Source: Fibrobacter sp.
Lineage (GTDB): Bacteria; Fibrobacterota; Fibrobacteria; Fibrobacterales; Fibrobacteraceae
NCBI GenBank assembly: GCA_017412605.1
Contig: JAFPWY010000008.1
Span: forward strand, 186,001 to 250,000
Direction: 5' to 3'
DNA length: 64,000 nucleotides
The notes under the pieces are model-generated. The model was not told the origin of the DNA, ran no database searches, and saw only the letters and a list, made by a program, of their open reading frames with translations. Position numbers and translations under genes: made by a program. Shown here in pieces: positions 20,348 through 29,981 of this stretch (position 1 is its first letter; every line of letters starts with the position of its first letter).

Positions 20348-22096
20348 ATGTTCGATACTCTCATCAAGTTCTTCAATTTCTGCAATGCAGAAAACCGCCA
20401 CAAGTTCTACGGCTCTATCATCGTGGGAATCTTCAATTCCTTCTTCATGGCGCTCCGCATCGGTGCCATGGCCGTCATGTTGCAGGGCGTCATTCGCCAT
20501 GTGCAGGGAATCGCGCCGTTTACCATGGACACCGTCTGGCTTTCGCTTGGGATCATGGTGGCAAGCCTTATCGGCGCGACCGTCACCAAGCGCGTCATGA
20601 GCATGTGGCAAACCGAGGGCGGTTACCGCACTTGTGCCTCCAAGCGCATCGAAATCGCCGAACACCTGCGTTACCTGCCCATGGGCTACTTCAACAAGAA
20701 CAGCCTCGGCTACATCACCTCCGTCACCACCAACACCATGGAACAGCTTGGCGATGTGGCAACACGCGTTGTCATGATGGTCACGCAGGGCATTCTCGAC
20801 ACCATTCTCATCATCGTGATGATCGCCTTCTTCGATTGGCGAATTGCGATTGTCGCGACCATCGGTTTTGCGATTTTCCAATTCATCAACACGCTCATGC
20901 GCATGAACGTCCGCGCCGTGTCGCACGAAAAAGTGGAATCCGACAGCAAGGTGGTCGAAAAGGTTCTTGAATACATCCAGGGAATCGCCGAAGTCAAGGC
21001 CTACAACATGACCGGCAAGCGTTCCAAGGAACTGAACGAAATCATTGACAGGAATACCAGCGCCAATATCGGCATGGAACTCAAATGCGTCCCGCTTTCG
21101 AACTTGCAGACTTTTGTCGCCAAGCTCACGGGCGTTGCCATCATGATGTTCTCGATTCATTTCTACCTGAACGGTTCCATGGAACTTGCCAACTGCGCCG
21201 TCATGCTGGTGTGCTCCTTCATGCTCTTTGCGGCCCTGGAACTGGGCGGCAGCTACGCGGCACTCCTCCGTGCCGTCGACATTTCGGTCAACCGCGCAAA
21301 CGATATCTTGAACAAGCCCACCATGGACATCGACGGCGAAGACATTGCCCCCGCCAATCACGACATCAAGGCCGACACAATCGATTTCGCCTACGACAAA
21401 CGCAAAATCATTGACAACGTGACGCTTTCCATTCCCGAAAAGACGACTACGGCCATCGTGGGCCCAAGCGGTTCTGGCAAGACGACGCTTTGCCATTTGC
21501 TCTCTCGCTTCTGGGACGTAAACGCAGGTTCGGTAACATTGGGCGCCCGCCGCGTGCAAGATTACAGCATGGACAGCCTCATGAAGAATTTCAGTTTCGT
21601 GTTCCAGAATGTGTATCTATTCCGCGATACGATTGAAAACAACATCAAGTTCGGGAATCCGAGCGCCACGCACGAGCAAGTCGTAGAAGCCGCCAAGAAA
21701 GCCTGCTGCCACGACTTCATCGAAAAGCTCCCCGACGGTTACAATACGGTCATTGGCGAAGGCGGCGCAAGCCTCAGCGGCGGTGAACGCCAGCGCATCT
21801 CGATTGCACGCGCCATCATGAAGGATTCTCCGGTCATCATTCTGGACGAAGCGACCGCGAACGTGGACCCGGAAAATGAACGCGACTTGATGCTTGCCAT
21901 CCAGGAACTGACCCGCGAAAAGACGGTCATCATGATCGCGCACCGTCTAAAGACCGTGCGCCACGCCGACCAGATTATCGTCTTGGACAAGGGCCGCATC
22001 GTGGAACAGGGCAAGCACGAAGAACTCGTGAAGAACGGTGGAATCTATGCCCGGTTCATCGATTCCCGCCGTGAAGCCGTCAGCTGGAAACTGTAA
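20348..22096 (+). CDS. ABC transporter, fused permease-ATPase (IrtB/YbtQ-like half 2)
   Basis: The 582-residue partner subunit has a six-helix membrane domain followed by an ATPase with Walker A GPSGSGKTT, signature LSGGERQR, Walker B VIILDEATANVDPE and H-loop MIAHRLKTV. Both catalytic sites of the pair look intact (Glu after Walker B present in each half). The ATG directly follows the stop of the first half and its own stop overlaps the MATE start by one base (TAATG). Similar in layout to the pair at 51737-55247, which is on the opposite strand. Confidence 0.88.
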   Translation: MFDTLIKFFNFCNAENRHKFYGSIIVGIFNSFFMALRIGAMAVMLQGVIRHVQGIAPFTMDTVWLSLGIMVASLIGATVTKRVMSMWQTEGGYRTCASKRIEIAEHLRYLPMGYFNKNSLGYITSVTTNTMEQLGDVATRVVMMVTQGILDTILIIVMIAFFDWRIAIVATIGFAIFQFINTLMRMNVRAVSHEKVESDSKVVEKVLEYIQGIAEVKAYNMTGKRSKELNEIIDRNTSANIGMELKCVPLSNLQTFVAKLTGVAIMMFSIHFYLNGSMELANCAVMLVCSFMLFAALELGGSYAALLRAVDISVNRANDILNKPTMDIDGEDIAPANHDIKADTIDFAYDKRKIIDNVTLSIPEKTTTAIVGPSGSGKTTLCHLLSRFWDVNAGSVTLGARRVQDYSMDSLMKNFSFVFQNVYLFRDTIENNIKFGNPSATHEQVVEAAKKACCHDFIEKLPDGYNTVIGEGGASLSGGERQRISIARAIMKDSPVIILDEATANVDPENERDLMLAIQELTREKTVIMIAHRLKTVRHADQIIVLDKGRIVEQGKHEELVKNGGIYARFIDSRREAVSWKL

Positions 22097-23427
22097 TGCA
22101 GATTCAACTTTCGGACCACTTCACTTACGGGAGGCTTCTTCGCTTCGTCTTTCCGTCTATCTTGACAATGTTTTTTACCACCATCTACAGCATTGTCGAT
22201 GCCGCATTTGTTTCGAACTTTGTCGGAAAGACTTCTTTTGCTGCCGTAAACCTCGTCATGCCGGTCCTTATGCTTATTGCCGCTCCCGGCGTGATGATGG
22301 GGGCCGGCGGCAGCGCGCTCGTCGCAAAATTCCTCGGCGAGGGCGACAACGGAAAGGCGAACAAGGCTTTTTCAACAATCGTGTATGCGACAATCGCTTA
22401 CGGAATTACCGCAAGCATCACGGCATCCTATTTTATGGAAGGATTAGCCGCATTCTTGGGTGCCGACGGCGAGTTCCTTTCGCAGGCGACTCGTTACGGG
22501 CGCATTGCTGCCCTTGGCGGAATCGCCTTCGTGTTGCAGCATCTCTTTTACTGTTTCATGATTGTGGCAGAAAAGCCTAAGCTGGGTTTTGCGCTTACGG
22601 TTTTAGCGGGCATCACAAACATTGTACTGGACCTGTTGTTCATTGTCGTTTTAGAGTGGGGCATTTCCGGAGCGGCCTTGGCGACCGTTATCGGTCAGTC
22701 CGTCGGAGGTTTCACCCCGTTCGTATTTTTCCTATTGCGAAACAAGACTCCCCTCCGAATCGTGAAACCCGTTTTCGATGGCCGCGCGTTGTCGAAAGCC
22801 ATGTCGAACGGTGTCTCCGAGCTGGTCACAAACATCGCCATGTCCATCGTAAGCACGCTGTACAATTTCCAGCTCATTAGAATTGCCGGAGATACGGGCG
22901 TTGCCGCCTATGGGGCAATCATGTATGTAAGCTACATTTTTTCGACATTCTTTACGGGCTATTCGTTTGGACGCGCTCCCATCATAAGCTACCATTACGG
23001 AGCCCGCAACACAAACGAACTCAAAAATCTATTCCGTATGGACTGCATGATTGTTGCGGTTGCGGGTGTCGTGCTCACCGCCTCGTCAGAAGCGTTGGCG
23101 TTACCTTTGGCAAAAATTTTCGGCGGCTACGATCCAAACTTGTTCGAAATGATTCGCCACGGCATCGTCATCTATTCATTCGCCTACTTGCTGATGGGTG
23201 CGAACTATGCAGGTTCCTCTTTCTTTACGGCCCTGAACAACGGCCTGGTTTCGGCACTCATTTCGTTCTTGCGGACATTCGTGTTCGAAATCATCGCCGT
23301 GCTTGCGCTCCCCATTTTCTTCGGGCTTGACGGCATCTGGAGTTCGTGCGCTGTCGCTGAAATCGCCTCGTTTGCGGTTACTGCAATCTGCGTCGTGGCC
23401 TTCCGTAAAAAATATGGCTACTGTTGA
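22096..23427 (+). CDS. MATE-family efflux transporter
   Basis: The 443-residue protein has about twelve hydrophobic segments in two similar halves with MATE features (GGSALVAKFLGEGDN in the first half; SFGRAPIISYHYGARN in the second). MATE proteins export cationic drugs or secondary metabolites by Na+ or H+ antiport. Start and stop overlap with the upstream ABC gene (TAATG) indicates coupled translation, so the ABC pair and MATE probably act on related molecules. Substrate unknown. Confidence 0.88.
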   Translation: MQIQLSDHFTYGRLLRFVFPSILTMFFTTIYSIVDAAFVSNFVGKTSFAAVNLVMPVLMLIAAPGVMMGAGGSALVAKFLGEGDNGKANKAFSTIVYATIAYGITASITASYFMEGLAAFLGADGEFLSQATRYGRIAALGGIAFVLQHLFYCFMIVAEKPKLGFALTVLAGITNIVLDLLFIVVLEWGISGAALATVIGQSVGGFTPFVFFLLRNKTPLRIVKPVFDGRALSKAMSNGVSELVTNIAMSIVSTLYNFQLIRIAGDTGVAAYGAIMYVSYIFSTFFTGYSFGRAPIISYHYGARNTNELKNLFRMDCMIVAVAGVVLTASSEALALPLAKIFGGYDPNLFEMIRHGIVIYSFAYLLMGANYAGSSFFTALNNGLVSALISFLRTFVFEIIAVLALPIFFGLDGIWSSCAVAEIASFAVTAICVVAFRKKYGYC

Positions 23428-23460
23428 TTTAATATTCATGCAAAATTCTACATTTAAATC

Positions 23461-24354
23461 ATGGACAAGAATGTCATTGCGATTGGTTATGCTATAGCGG
23501 CGGCCGCATTTTATGCACTGAATGTTCCCTGCTCCAAAATGTTGCTGACCCACATTTCGCCAGTATTCATGGCGGGACTGCTCTATATTGGTGCGGGGCT
23601 CGGAATCGGCATCCTCTACCTGTTCCATATCAAGCACGAGTCCCAATCGGAACGGCTCTGCAAAAAAGATTTCCCCTACACGCTGGGCATGGTCCTGCTC
23701 GACATTGCCGCCCCCATACTGCTCATGTTCGGCGTCAAGTACGGAACATCCAGCAACGCATCACTGCTCGGAAACTTTGAAATCGTCGCGACAACACTGA
23801 TTGCGCTATTCATCTTTAGAGAAAAGGTGTCTACGCGTTTGTGGATTGCCATTTTATTTATAACGTTATCCAGTTTCATTCTCTCGTTCGAAAATGCCGA
23901 TGGATTCAACTTTTCAATCGGTTCCATCTTCGTTCTCGGAGCGACCATCTGCTGGGGGCTAGAAAACAACTGCACCCGCAAAATTTCGGACAAAAGCACA
24001 TACCAGATTGTGACCATAAAAGGCCTCTGTTCTGGAATCGGCTCCATCGTCGTTTCGCTTACCACAGGCGAAATGCATTTTGCCGCAAAATACATCCCGC
24101 TCGCCCTGCTGCTCGGCTTTGTGGCTTACGGCCTGAGTATTTTCACCTACATCCGCGCGCAACATTACCTGGGAGCCGCAAAGACCAGCGCCTTTTACGC
24201 ATTCGCGCCCTTTATCGGTGTTCTTTTTTCTGTTGTGCTCCTGAACGAAAAAATCACGCTGCAATACGTCGTGGCGTTCCTGGTCATGATCGCCGGAACC
24301 ATTTTCGTGGTCTGCGATACGCTTTTGCAAAAATCCAAAAAAACAACAGTATGA
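23461..24354 (+). CDS. EamA-family (DMT superfamily) permease
   Basis: The 297-residue protein has ten predicted membrane helices made of two EamA repeats (AAAAFYALNVPCSKMLL at the start of repeat 1; GATICWGLENNCTRKIS at the start of repeat 2; LNEKITLQYVVAFLVMIAG near the end). DMT permeases export or import small metabolites. It lies 33 bp after the MATE gene and may be the last gene of that operon. Substrate unknown. Confidence 0.85.
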   Translation: MDKNVIAIGYAIAAAAFYALNVPCSKMLLTHISPVFMAGLLYIGAGLGIGILYLFHIKHESQSERLCKKDFPYTLGMVLLDIAAPILLMFGVKYGTSSNASLLGNFEIVATTLIALFIFREKVSTRLWIAILFITLSSFILSFENADGFNFSIGSIFVLGATICWGLENNCTRKISDKSTYQIVTIKGLCSGIGSIVVSLTTGEMHFAAKYIPLALLLGFVAYGLSIFTYIRAQHYLGAAKTSAFYAFAPFIGVLFSVVLLNEKITLQYVVAFLVMIAGTIFVVCDTLLQKSKKTTV

Positions 24355-24422
24355 TTATATGATTTTCATAAATCGGACTATATGATTTTCATAAACTAGA
24401 CTATTGCTTTTTCATAAAAAAT
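24354..24422 (+). repeat. Three ~23-bp direct repeats before the DUF4143 AAA gene
   Basis: Units share TATATGATTTTCATAAA with a period of 22-23 bp (two close copies, one degenerate). Each core, ATGA-TTT-TCAT, is itself an inverted repeat, so the array looks like tandem operators. It ends 30 bp before the probable start codon. Confidence 0.7.
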
Positions 24423-24452
24423 ATGCTATATTTAAAGAAAAAGGGCGTTTTT

Positions 24453-25613
24453 ATGATAAAAAGGGCAATTTCAGATACAATTCTAGATGTGGCGACGAGA
24501 TTTCCCGTGGTAACGTTGACGGGACCAAGGCAAAGTGGCAAATCTACATTGCTGAAGTCATGTTTTGCAGACTATAAATATATTTCGCTAGAAGATCCTG
24601 ATGTCCGCCAACTTGCCGAAAACGACCCCCGCGGTTTTCTAAGAGAATGCGGAACAAAATGCATTATAGACGAAGCGCAACGCGTTCCGGACTTGTTCTC
24701 TTATCTACAGACAATCGTGGATTCTCACGATCAATGCGGGCAATTTATTTTGTCCGGTTCGCACAACTTTCTGTTAATGGAACGCATCTCGCAAAGCCTT
24801 GCCGGCCGCACAAGCGTCCTCAAACTTTTCCCGTTTTCCGCCGATGAATTACGGGAGGCCGACAAGCTTCCTAGCGATCTAGACGAGTTTTTGCTCAAAG
24901 GGTGCTACCCAAGACTCTATGACAAGAAAGTTACGGCAAAGGAATACTTTACATCATACCTGCAGACGTATGTCGAACGGGACGTACGCCTATTGCGAAA
25001 CATAACGGACATGGCCGCATTCAAGCGCTTCCTCAAGTTATGCGCCGCAAATGTGGGCGCCGTAATGAACGTCGCTTCGCTCGCCAAAGATGCAGGGATA
25101 TCCGTCACAACTGCAAACTCCTGGATTTCGATTTTTGAAGCTAGCTTTATACTTCTCCGCCTCCCTCCGTACTATAAGAATTTTTCGAAAAGAGTCGTTA
25201 AATCATCTAAAATTTATTTTTGCGACACCGGGCTCCTGTGTAATCTGTTGAACATTTTTAATCAAAAACAGTTGCAAAAAAGCGGATTACGCGGGGCAAT
25301 TTTTGAAAATTTCGTAGTTGCCGAATACATGAAAAACGCCTTGTTCAAAGGCGAAGAACCGCAACTCTATTTTTGGCGGGATTCAAATCAGAATGAAGTT
25401 GACTTGCTTTGCGAAACCGACGGAGAACTGCACGCAATAGAAATCAAGTCCGGCGAAACAAAAAATCAGAAATTCTACGACGGACTGAAAAAATTTGCCG
25501 AGGTCTCGGGCATCCCGCTTTCTAACACAAGCGTCATCTACGGCGGAGACGATTCATATCGCGGTGAAAATCAGAAATTCATCAGCTGGAAAGAAATAGC
25601 GCCAGCCGTCTGA
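24453..25613 (+). CDS. AAA ATPase with DUF4143 C-terminal domain
   Basis: From the ATG at 24453 (preceded by AAAAAGGG) the protein has 386 residues. The N-terminal AAA_14 domain has Walker A GPRQSGKST (24-32) and Walker B CIIDEAQRVP; the C-terminal DUF4143 domain contains the PD-(D/E)XK-like FWRDSNQNEVDLL and HAIEIKSGE. Such proteins are common, often multicopy, and of unclear function; links to defence or toxin-type systems have been suggested. It is convergent with the restriction operon with only 8 bp between the stops. The upstream repeats suggest autoregulation. Confidence 0.85.
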   Translation: MIKRAISDTILDVATRFPVVTLTGPRQSGKSTLLKSCFADYKYISLEDPDVRQLAENDPRGFLRECGTKCIIDEAQRVPDLFSYLQTIVDSHDQCGQFILSGSHNFLLMERISQSLAGRTSVLKLFPFSADELREADKLPSDLDEFLLKGCYPRLYDKKVTAKEYFTSYLQTYVERDVRLLRNITDMAAFKRFLKLCAANVGAVMNVASLAKDAGISVTTANSWISIFEASFILLRLPPYYKNFSKRVVKSSKIYFCDTGLLCNLLNIFNQKQLQKSGLRGAIFENFVVAEYMKNALFKGEEPQLYFWRDSNQNEVDLLCETDGELHAIEIKSGETKNQKFYDGLKKFAEVSGIPLSNTSVIYGGDDSYRGENQKFISWKEIAPAV

Positions 25614-25621
25614 CCTGACTC

Positions 25622-26998
25622 TTATCTGATCAACTCCGCGAGTTCGCTTTGCGCAGCGGGGTTGTTTGCGTAGTTCCGCATGACAGATTTCATGTCGAGG
25701 AAGATGCAGTGAATTTTGTGATAAGGTCGGTTTTCGTCCTTCACGTTTTTCCAGTCACCATAGATATAGCCGACGCGGCACATGCTAAACAAACCACTTT
25801 CAGAGAACACCGCGTTGGGAAATTTTTCCTTCACATTTTCCGCACAACACGGCATAATGAATGCATTGTAAACCCCGTGCGATGTCATCCCCGCGAAGGC
25901 GGGGATCTCCTTTAGACGCGTTTCCACATATTCCGCATAAGCCATCTGCTTACACACGGATTCGGCCCCCGGCAAATGCGAATTGAAACCAGTCAAGCCG
26001 TATTTGTAGTACTTGGAGTCGAGAACGAATGTTCCCTCTCCACACACCATAATCGTATCGGGCCGGAGTGTGGAACGTTTCAAGTCGTTCAGGACTATTT
26101 CTTCTTCAGATTCATCAAGTTTTTCATCGCGGCATCCGTCATTCCACCGCAAATGCGGATTAAATTTATCCTTGGCAACTCCCTGCGGCAACTTCCCGAA
26201 AATTCTATCAACCATCGCTTCCCACACGGGGGCGAACTTGTTTACCCCAAAATAAAAATCATCTGCCGTTTTCCCGTCTTCGGTTTTATGCCCGGCAAGA
26301 TACTCCACAATTCGGGCCAAGTCGGCGAGCAAGCGTAAATCACGGTCGTTAAATGTCTTTGCTAGTTTGGAATGAATTGCGTTACAGAACAAGTCGTAAT
26401 CAAAATCCAACAGCGGCTCTTCGGATGGGTCTATGCCAAACAAAAATCCGAGTTTCATAAGAGCGTCATGAACGCAGAACTTATGGACCTGCGTAATGAG
26501 CGTATCTTCGTTATAGCTGACTTTACGGGCGATAAAATCTAGGTACACGAGATTCTGGGCATCTTCGGTAATGACAGGTTGCACGGCCTTGATTGTCCGG
26601 CCCCAATGGATTTTCCCGTTTGCGCCCTTTTTGTACAGAATTTCCTTTTCGTCAAGGTAACCGAAATCAAGAAAATTCCGGATAACATTCAAGTACGAAA
26701 CCATCGGAAATTCAGATTCGCCATATTCTTCTGCAAATGTGGAAATGGACGAATCCTGATGAATCTGTTCCTGCAGCGAAGGGTCAGAAAGTACCATAAA
26801 AAGATTGACGACACATTCCCGTAATTCTTCTTCGGGGAGCTCGCGCAAGGCCGGGTCGTCTTTGAAATATCCCAAGGGAAAGGTGATACTTGTTTCCAGC
26901 GCTCCATCTTCCTTTGATTTTTCACAACGAATGCCGACGAACTCGGTCTCCGAATTCGCCTTGGATTCGCAGGAACATATTTCGTTTAGCTTTTGCAT
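25622..26998 (-). CDS. LlaJI-type restriction endonuclease subunit (McrC-like role)
   Basis: The 458-residue protein resembles the R2 subunit of LlaJI-type systems. A PD-(D/E)XK nuclease core is visible: RPDTIMV (Asp), then FVLDSKYYKYG (Asp-x-Lys). The N-terminal half is probably the DNA-recognition region. I chose the ATG at 26998; a TTG one codon earlier is also in frame. It follows the McrB-like GTPase by a few bases. About ten residues (KEIPAFAGMT) are encoded by a REP-like repeat inserted between ETRL and the segment SHGVYNAFIMP, downstream of the nuclease motif, so activity may be retained. Confidence 0.8.
   Translation of the reverse strand: MQKLNEICSCESKANSETEFVGIRCEKSKEDGALETSITFPLGYFKDDPALRELPEEELRECVVNLFMVLSDPSLQEQIHQDSSISTFAEEYGESEFPMVSYLNVIRNFLDFGYLDEKEILYKKGANGKIHWGRTIKAVQPVITEDAQNLVYLDFIARKVSYNEDTLITQVHKFCVHDALMKLGFLFGIDPSEEPLLDFDYDLFCNAIHSKLAKTFNDRDLRLLADLARIVEYLAGHKTEDGKTADDFYFGVNKFAPVWEAMVDRIFGKLPQGVAKDKFNPHLRWNDGCRDEKLDESEEEIVLNDLKRSTLRPDTIMVCGEGTFVLDSKYYKYGLTGFNSHLPGAESVCKQMAYAEYVETRLKEIPAFAGMTSHGVYNAFIMPCCAENVKEKFPNAVFSESGLFSMCRVGYIYGDWKNVKDENRPYHKIHCIFLDMKSVMRNYANNPAAQSELAELIR
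25884..25910. repeat. REP-like repeat, family B, inside the restriction gene
   Basis: GTCATCCCCGCGAAGGCGGG plus GATCTCC; encodes KEIPAFAGMT on the minus strand. Sister copy at 13971-13998. Confidence 0.85.
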
Positions 26999-27004
26999 CA
27001 AGGA

Positions 27005-28456
27005 TTACAACGTTGGCGATGCTACAAAAGCGACAAGATTCGCCTTGTCCTTGAAAACGTCAAAGCGTTCTTTCCCTTCAGACGGTTTTTCAAAGGAGTT
27101 GATCAACTTTTCCAGAGTATCAATTCCTTCGGCAAATACTTGCGGACGCTTGAATTTGAAAACGTCATCCCACAGGAACTTCAGGACCTTTTCGCCAAAG
27201 ACCTTGTCGTCAATAATGCCGCCCGCGTTGCTCACGAACCACACGCCAAGCCGTTTATCTTCGGTGCTGGAAAGACCCTTGAGGGTGGCCGTAATTTTGG
27301 CGTTGATCCATCCCCAGAATTGTCCCCATTTAATACCGGTATCGTCAATTTCCGCGTTGTACTGAGCATTGACGGTAGGCTTAGTGAGGTCAAATTCGTT
27401 GCGGACTAGTTCCATGTCGAAACGGCGCTGGAAGGCATTATCCAAGGTGAACACATTCTGGTCGCTGGTGTTCATCGTCGCTAAGATGGAAAGGTTAGGC
27501 GGCAAGCGGATAGCCGTATTCGAATCAAAGCGAATATTCCCAATCTGAATGCTATTTTCAGTTCCCCGAATATAGGCGTTGACATCATCGTTCTGGACAA
27601 AATACTGGCTCCAGCCTTCTGTAAACGTATTTGCCGCCGCATTTGCAGGGTCGTTGCCGAGAGAGTCTGTTTCGCCTGTCTTGAGCCTGTCTAACAACTG
27701 GAAGGTGTCACCGAAAATGGCAGCCGCATTACCACGGTTGATTTCTTCGATAACCAGGTAAAAATGTTCATTAGGATTAAGGTACGCCCGCTTGATAATT
27801 TGCGTAAACGGCCCAGGAGTAAATTCGTAAGTAACATGCCCGTTGACCTTAGGCAAAATCTGCCCGATGAATTCGGCATTAGTGTATTCCGGGTGGAATA
27901 CGACGCGAATCTTGTTCTTCTCAGGAACATTCTTCAGATTCTCCCTGATTTTATTGCTCTTACCGCAGCCTGGAACACCGTAGTAGATGATTTGGGAGGG
28001 GGTGAAATTAGGTAAACTAGAGCCAAGGCCATTATCTGTCCCTGAATCATCTTTTTTCACATCATTGATGGTTGTGTCAACAACCTCTTGAATACTGTCA
28101 AAAAAATTTTTTAACGTTATTGCGTCGTAAATCTTTCTGGGATTATTTGGGGAATTTCCTTGATAAACTTCCCATAATTCGCTTTCACGATTTTGATGAA
28201 CTAATACATATTGATCAGCTCGTAACTGTGTAACTCCTGAAAAAGTTTGATTTGACAAAGGTTTGCCATTTAAAGAATCTAAAAGTAGTAAAAATTGATT
28301 GCGTAAAATTCCGCTATTCAATCTGTTTCGGCTTGAGCCAATATATTCATTGGAATCAAATGCTTTCGCTGTATTGATGATGGTCTCATCATTTTTTTGT
28401 TTTTGATTAAATCCATATTGACTAAATAATCTATCTGCATCGTATTTTCCAAACAT
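27005..28456 (-). CDS. McrB-like AAA+ GTPase of a LlaJI-type restriction system
   Basis: The 483-residue protein has Walker A GVPGCGKSN (160-168), Walker B YLVIEEINRGN and the sensor-like ILATMNTSDQNVF with QRRFDMEL, all typical of McrB AAA+ motors. The first ~150 residues form a separate, AT-rich-coded domain that probably contacts DNA. I chose the ATG at 28456, which overlaps the methylase stop by one base (TGATG); a GTG at 28468 is in frame. With the nuclease downstream it would translocate on and cleave unmethylated DNA. Confidence 0.88.
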   Translation of the reverse strand: MFGKYDADRLFSQYGFNQKQKNDETIINTAKAFDSNEYIGSSRNRLNSGILRNQFLLLLDSLNGKPLSNQTFSGVTQLRADQYVLVHQNRESELWEVYQGNSPNNPRKIYDAITLKNFFDSIQEVVDTTINDVKKDDSGTDNGLGSSLPNFTPSQIIYYGVPGCGKSNKIRENLKNVPEKNKIRVVFHPEYTNAEFIGQILPKVNGHVTYEFTPGPFTQIIKRAYLNPNEHFYLVIEEINRGNAAAIFGDTFQLLDRLKTGETDSLGNDPANAAANTFTEGWSQYFVQNDDVNAYIRGTENSIQIGNIRFDSNTAIRLPPNLSILATMNTSDQNVFTLDNAFQRRFDMELVRNEFDLTKPTVNAQYNAEIDDTGIKWGQFWGWINAKITATLKGLSSTEDKRLGVWFVSNAGGIIDDKVFGEKVLKFLWDDVFKFKRPQVFAEGIDTLEKLINSFEKPSEGKERFDVFKDKANLVAFVASPTL

Positions 28457-29463
28457 CACGCACCCCACTTTTTAAGATTCTCTTTTTTCTGCGGTTCAGG
28501 GGAACTTGCACCCAACGGGAATCCCATCAAGTATTCAGCATTCTTTGGAGCCGGTTTTCCAAAAACCTCTTTGAAATTTCTACAACCTTGATGTTTCATC
28601 ATTGATGGGGCTGAGTAGTTTGCCATCGTAGTTGGCGTATGAACTAACCCCATCTCTTCACCATAGGTTTTCCTTATCCAAGTTTTCTGTTTTTCAAAAA
28701 CCTGGAATATTTCTTTTTCCGAAACATCTTCTGTATACGTTCCATTTTCAATGTGGCGATTTACCAAAATCCTAAATGCACTTGCGGCAACAAAAGGCGA
28801 TTGGGCGTTTCCGACTCCTTTCAGTTGTTCTCGGCGGTCCGCAATAGGAACATCTACACCAAGGTCATCAGGATTCTTACTCCAGTAAGAACCTTTAAAT
28901 TTGGGAAGGCTAATGATGTGGTCTTTTATCTTTTCAAAAACTTTCTGATTCTTGACCGCCAACAACCAGAAACGGTTACGCTGATGATCGGCTCCAAGAT
29001 TTGAACAGCTCAAGCGGCAAAACTGAACTTTGTATCCAATAGACTCCAAATCTTCCTTTGCTTTTGAAATAGCGCGTAATACAACATTTTCACCGAAAAC
29101 AACCGGAGCATCAGATTCTTTGGCAAAGCGCAACATTTCATCCCAAAGGTTTTTCTCTGCGATATTTTTACCATGGGCCGCAGTACTGAAAGCTTGACAA
29201 GGAAAACCTCCGCACAGGACATCAAATTTTCCTTTGAATTCTTTGCCCTTTAATGCGCGAAGATCTCCGTAAATTTCAAACGGATTCATCCATCCGTCTT
29301 TTTGACGTTGTTTCAAAACCTTCTGACAAAAATCACTGATTTCAACGCCAGCACAACATTCGTGGCCTAATAGTTCACCTCCATAAATACCACCACCAAT
29401 TCCAGCAAAGAGATGAAATTCTTGAATTTTGGCTTCGGTTGTTGCGGCTTTTTTCTGCGCCAT
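28456..29463 (-). CDS. DNA (cytosine-5) methyltransferase
   Basis: The 335-residue enzyme has motif I LFAGIGGG (18-25), motif IV GGFPCQAFS with catalytic Cys89, motif VI GENV (124-127), motif VIII QRNRFW (161-166) and motif X GVGNAQSPFVAASAF (216-230). Unusually, about 100 residues follow motif X and include YLMGFP (311-316), a segment that normally precedes motif X. It protects host DNA from the co-encoded LlaJI-like nuclease; it is the promoter-proximal gene of the three-gene operon. A GGAG site precedes the ATG. Only one methylase is present, whereas LlaJI itself has two. Confidence 0.9.
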   Translation of the reverse strand: MAQKKAATTEAKIQEFHLFAGIGGGIYGGELLGHECCAGVEISDFCQKVLKQRQKDGWMNPFEIYGDLRALKGKEFKGKFDVLCGGFPCQAFSTAAHGKNIAEKNLWDEMLRFAKESDAPVVFGENVVLRAISKAKEDLESIGYKVQFCRLSCSNLGADHQRNRFWLLAVKNQKVFEKIKDHIISLPKFKGSYWSKNPDDLGVDVPIADRREQLKGVGNAQSPFVAASAFRILVNRHIENGTYTEDVSEKEIFQVFEKQKTWIRKTYGEEMGLVHTPTTMANYSAPSMMKHQGCRNFKEVFGKPAPKNAEYLMGFPLGASSPEPQKKENLKKWGA

Positions 29464-29691
29464 CTTTTCGCTCCGTGTTGAAAGTGAACGAGTTCACTCT
29501 CGCGGGAGCGGTTCTGGCCGATTCGCTTGGCCGGGGTGCGGACAAAAAAGAATGGGCGGGGAGCCGACTCACTCCTCGCCTAAAAGCGCGACATTTTCAA
29601 AAGAATACAATACACCCGCAAAAACCCGAGCGGATACAGTACGCCCAGGGTACACTACGCCCATGCAACTCACGGGCGACGGCGAGTTATT

Positions 29692-29749
29692 GTCTTATCC
29701 TTAATAACCTTGAAAGTGTCTAGTTTTCAGATGAAGAACAAGAGCAAAA
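29692..29749 (+). repeat. Direct repeat copy 1 (partner at 29982-30039)
   Basis: Shares GTCTTAT and then the 42-bp core beginning CCTTGAAAGTGTCTAGTTTT with copy 2, with one mismatch in the core. The two copies are exactly 290 bp apart. Confidence 0.85.
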
Positions 29750-29809
29750 CTCAGCGAGCGTTCGCCCCTGTTCAAGCAATCAAAGTACGCATTTTCTAAA
29801 AACAAAAAA

Positions 29810-29883
29810 GGCGTGGAGTTGAATGCACTTACCATCTGAAGGCCTAGACTGCCCGGTTACAATAAGCACAAACAACTCACGCC
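29810..29883 (-). other. Long hairpin with T-run on minus strand, possible small RNA
   Basis: Arms GGCGTGGAGTTG and CAACTCACGCC pair with one bulge; read on the minus strand the hairpin is followed by TTTTTTGTTTTT (29798-29809). The loop contains CCATCTGAAGGCCTAGAC, an inverted relative of the GTCTAGTTTTCAGATGG in the flanking direct repeats. Confidence 0.5.
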
Positions 29884-29981
29884 CCAAAAGGCCGCTTGCA
29901 TACAGGCGAACTGCGATAAATCAATAAGCCATGTAGCGAGACGATGCGGCTGGCATACGCCGGTCGCAGACGTGAGCGTTC

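Noticed and set aside
24354-24422. Short CRISPR array
   Set aside because: Units are directly adjacent without spacers, only three copies, no cas genes.
29810-29883. Integron attC site
   Set aside because: One arm has a GTTRRRY-like core but the opposite RYYYAAC core is missing, and no integrase or cassette array is present.
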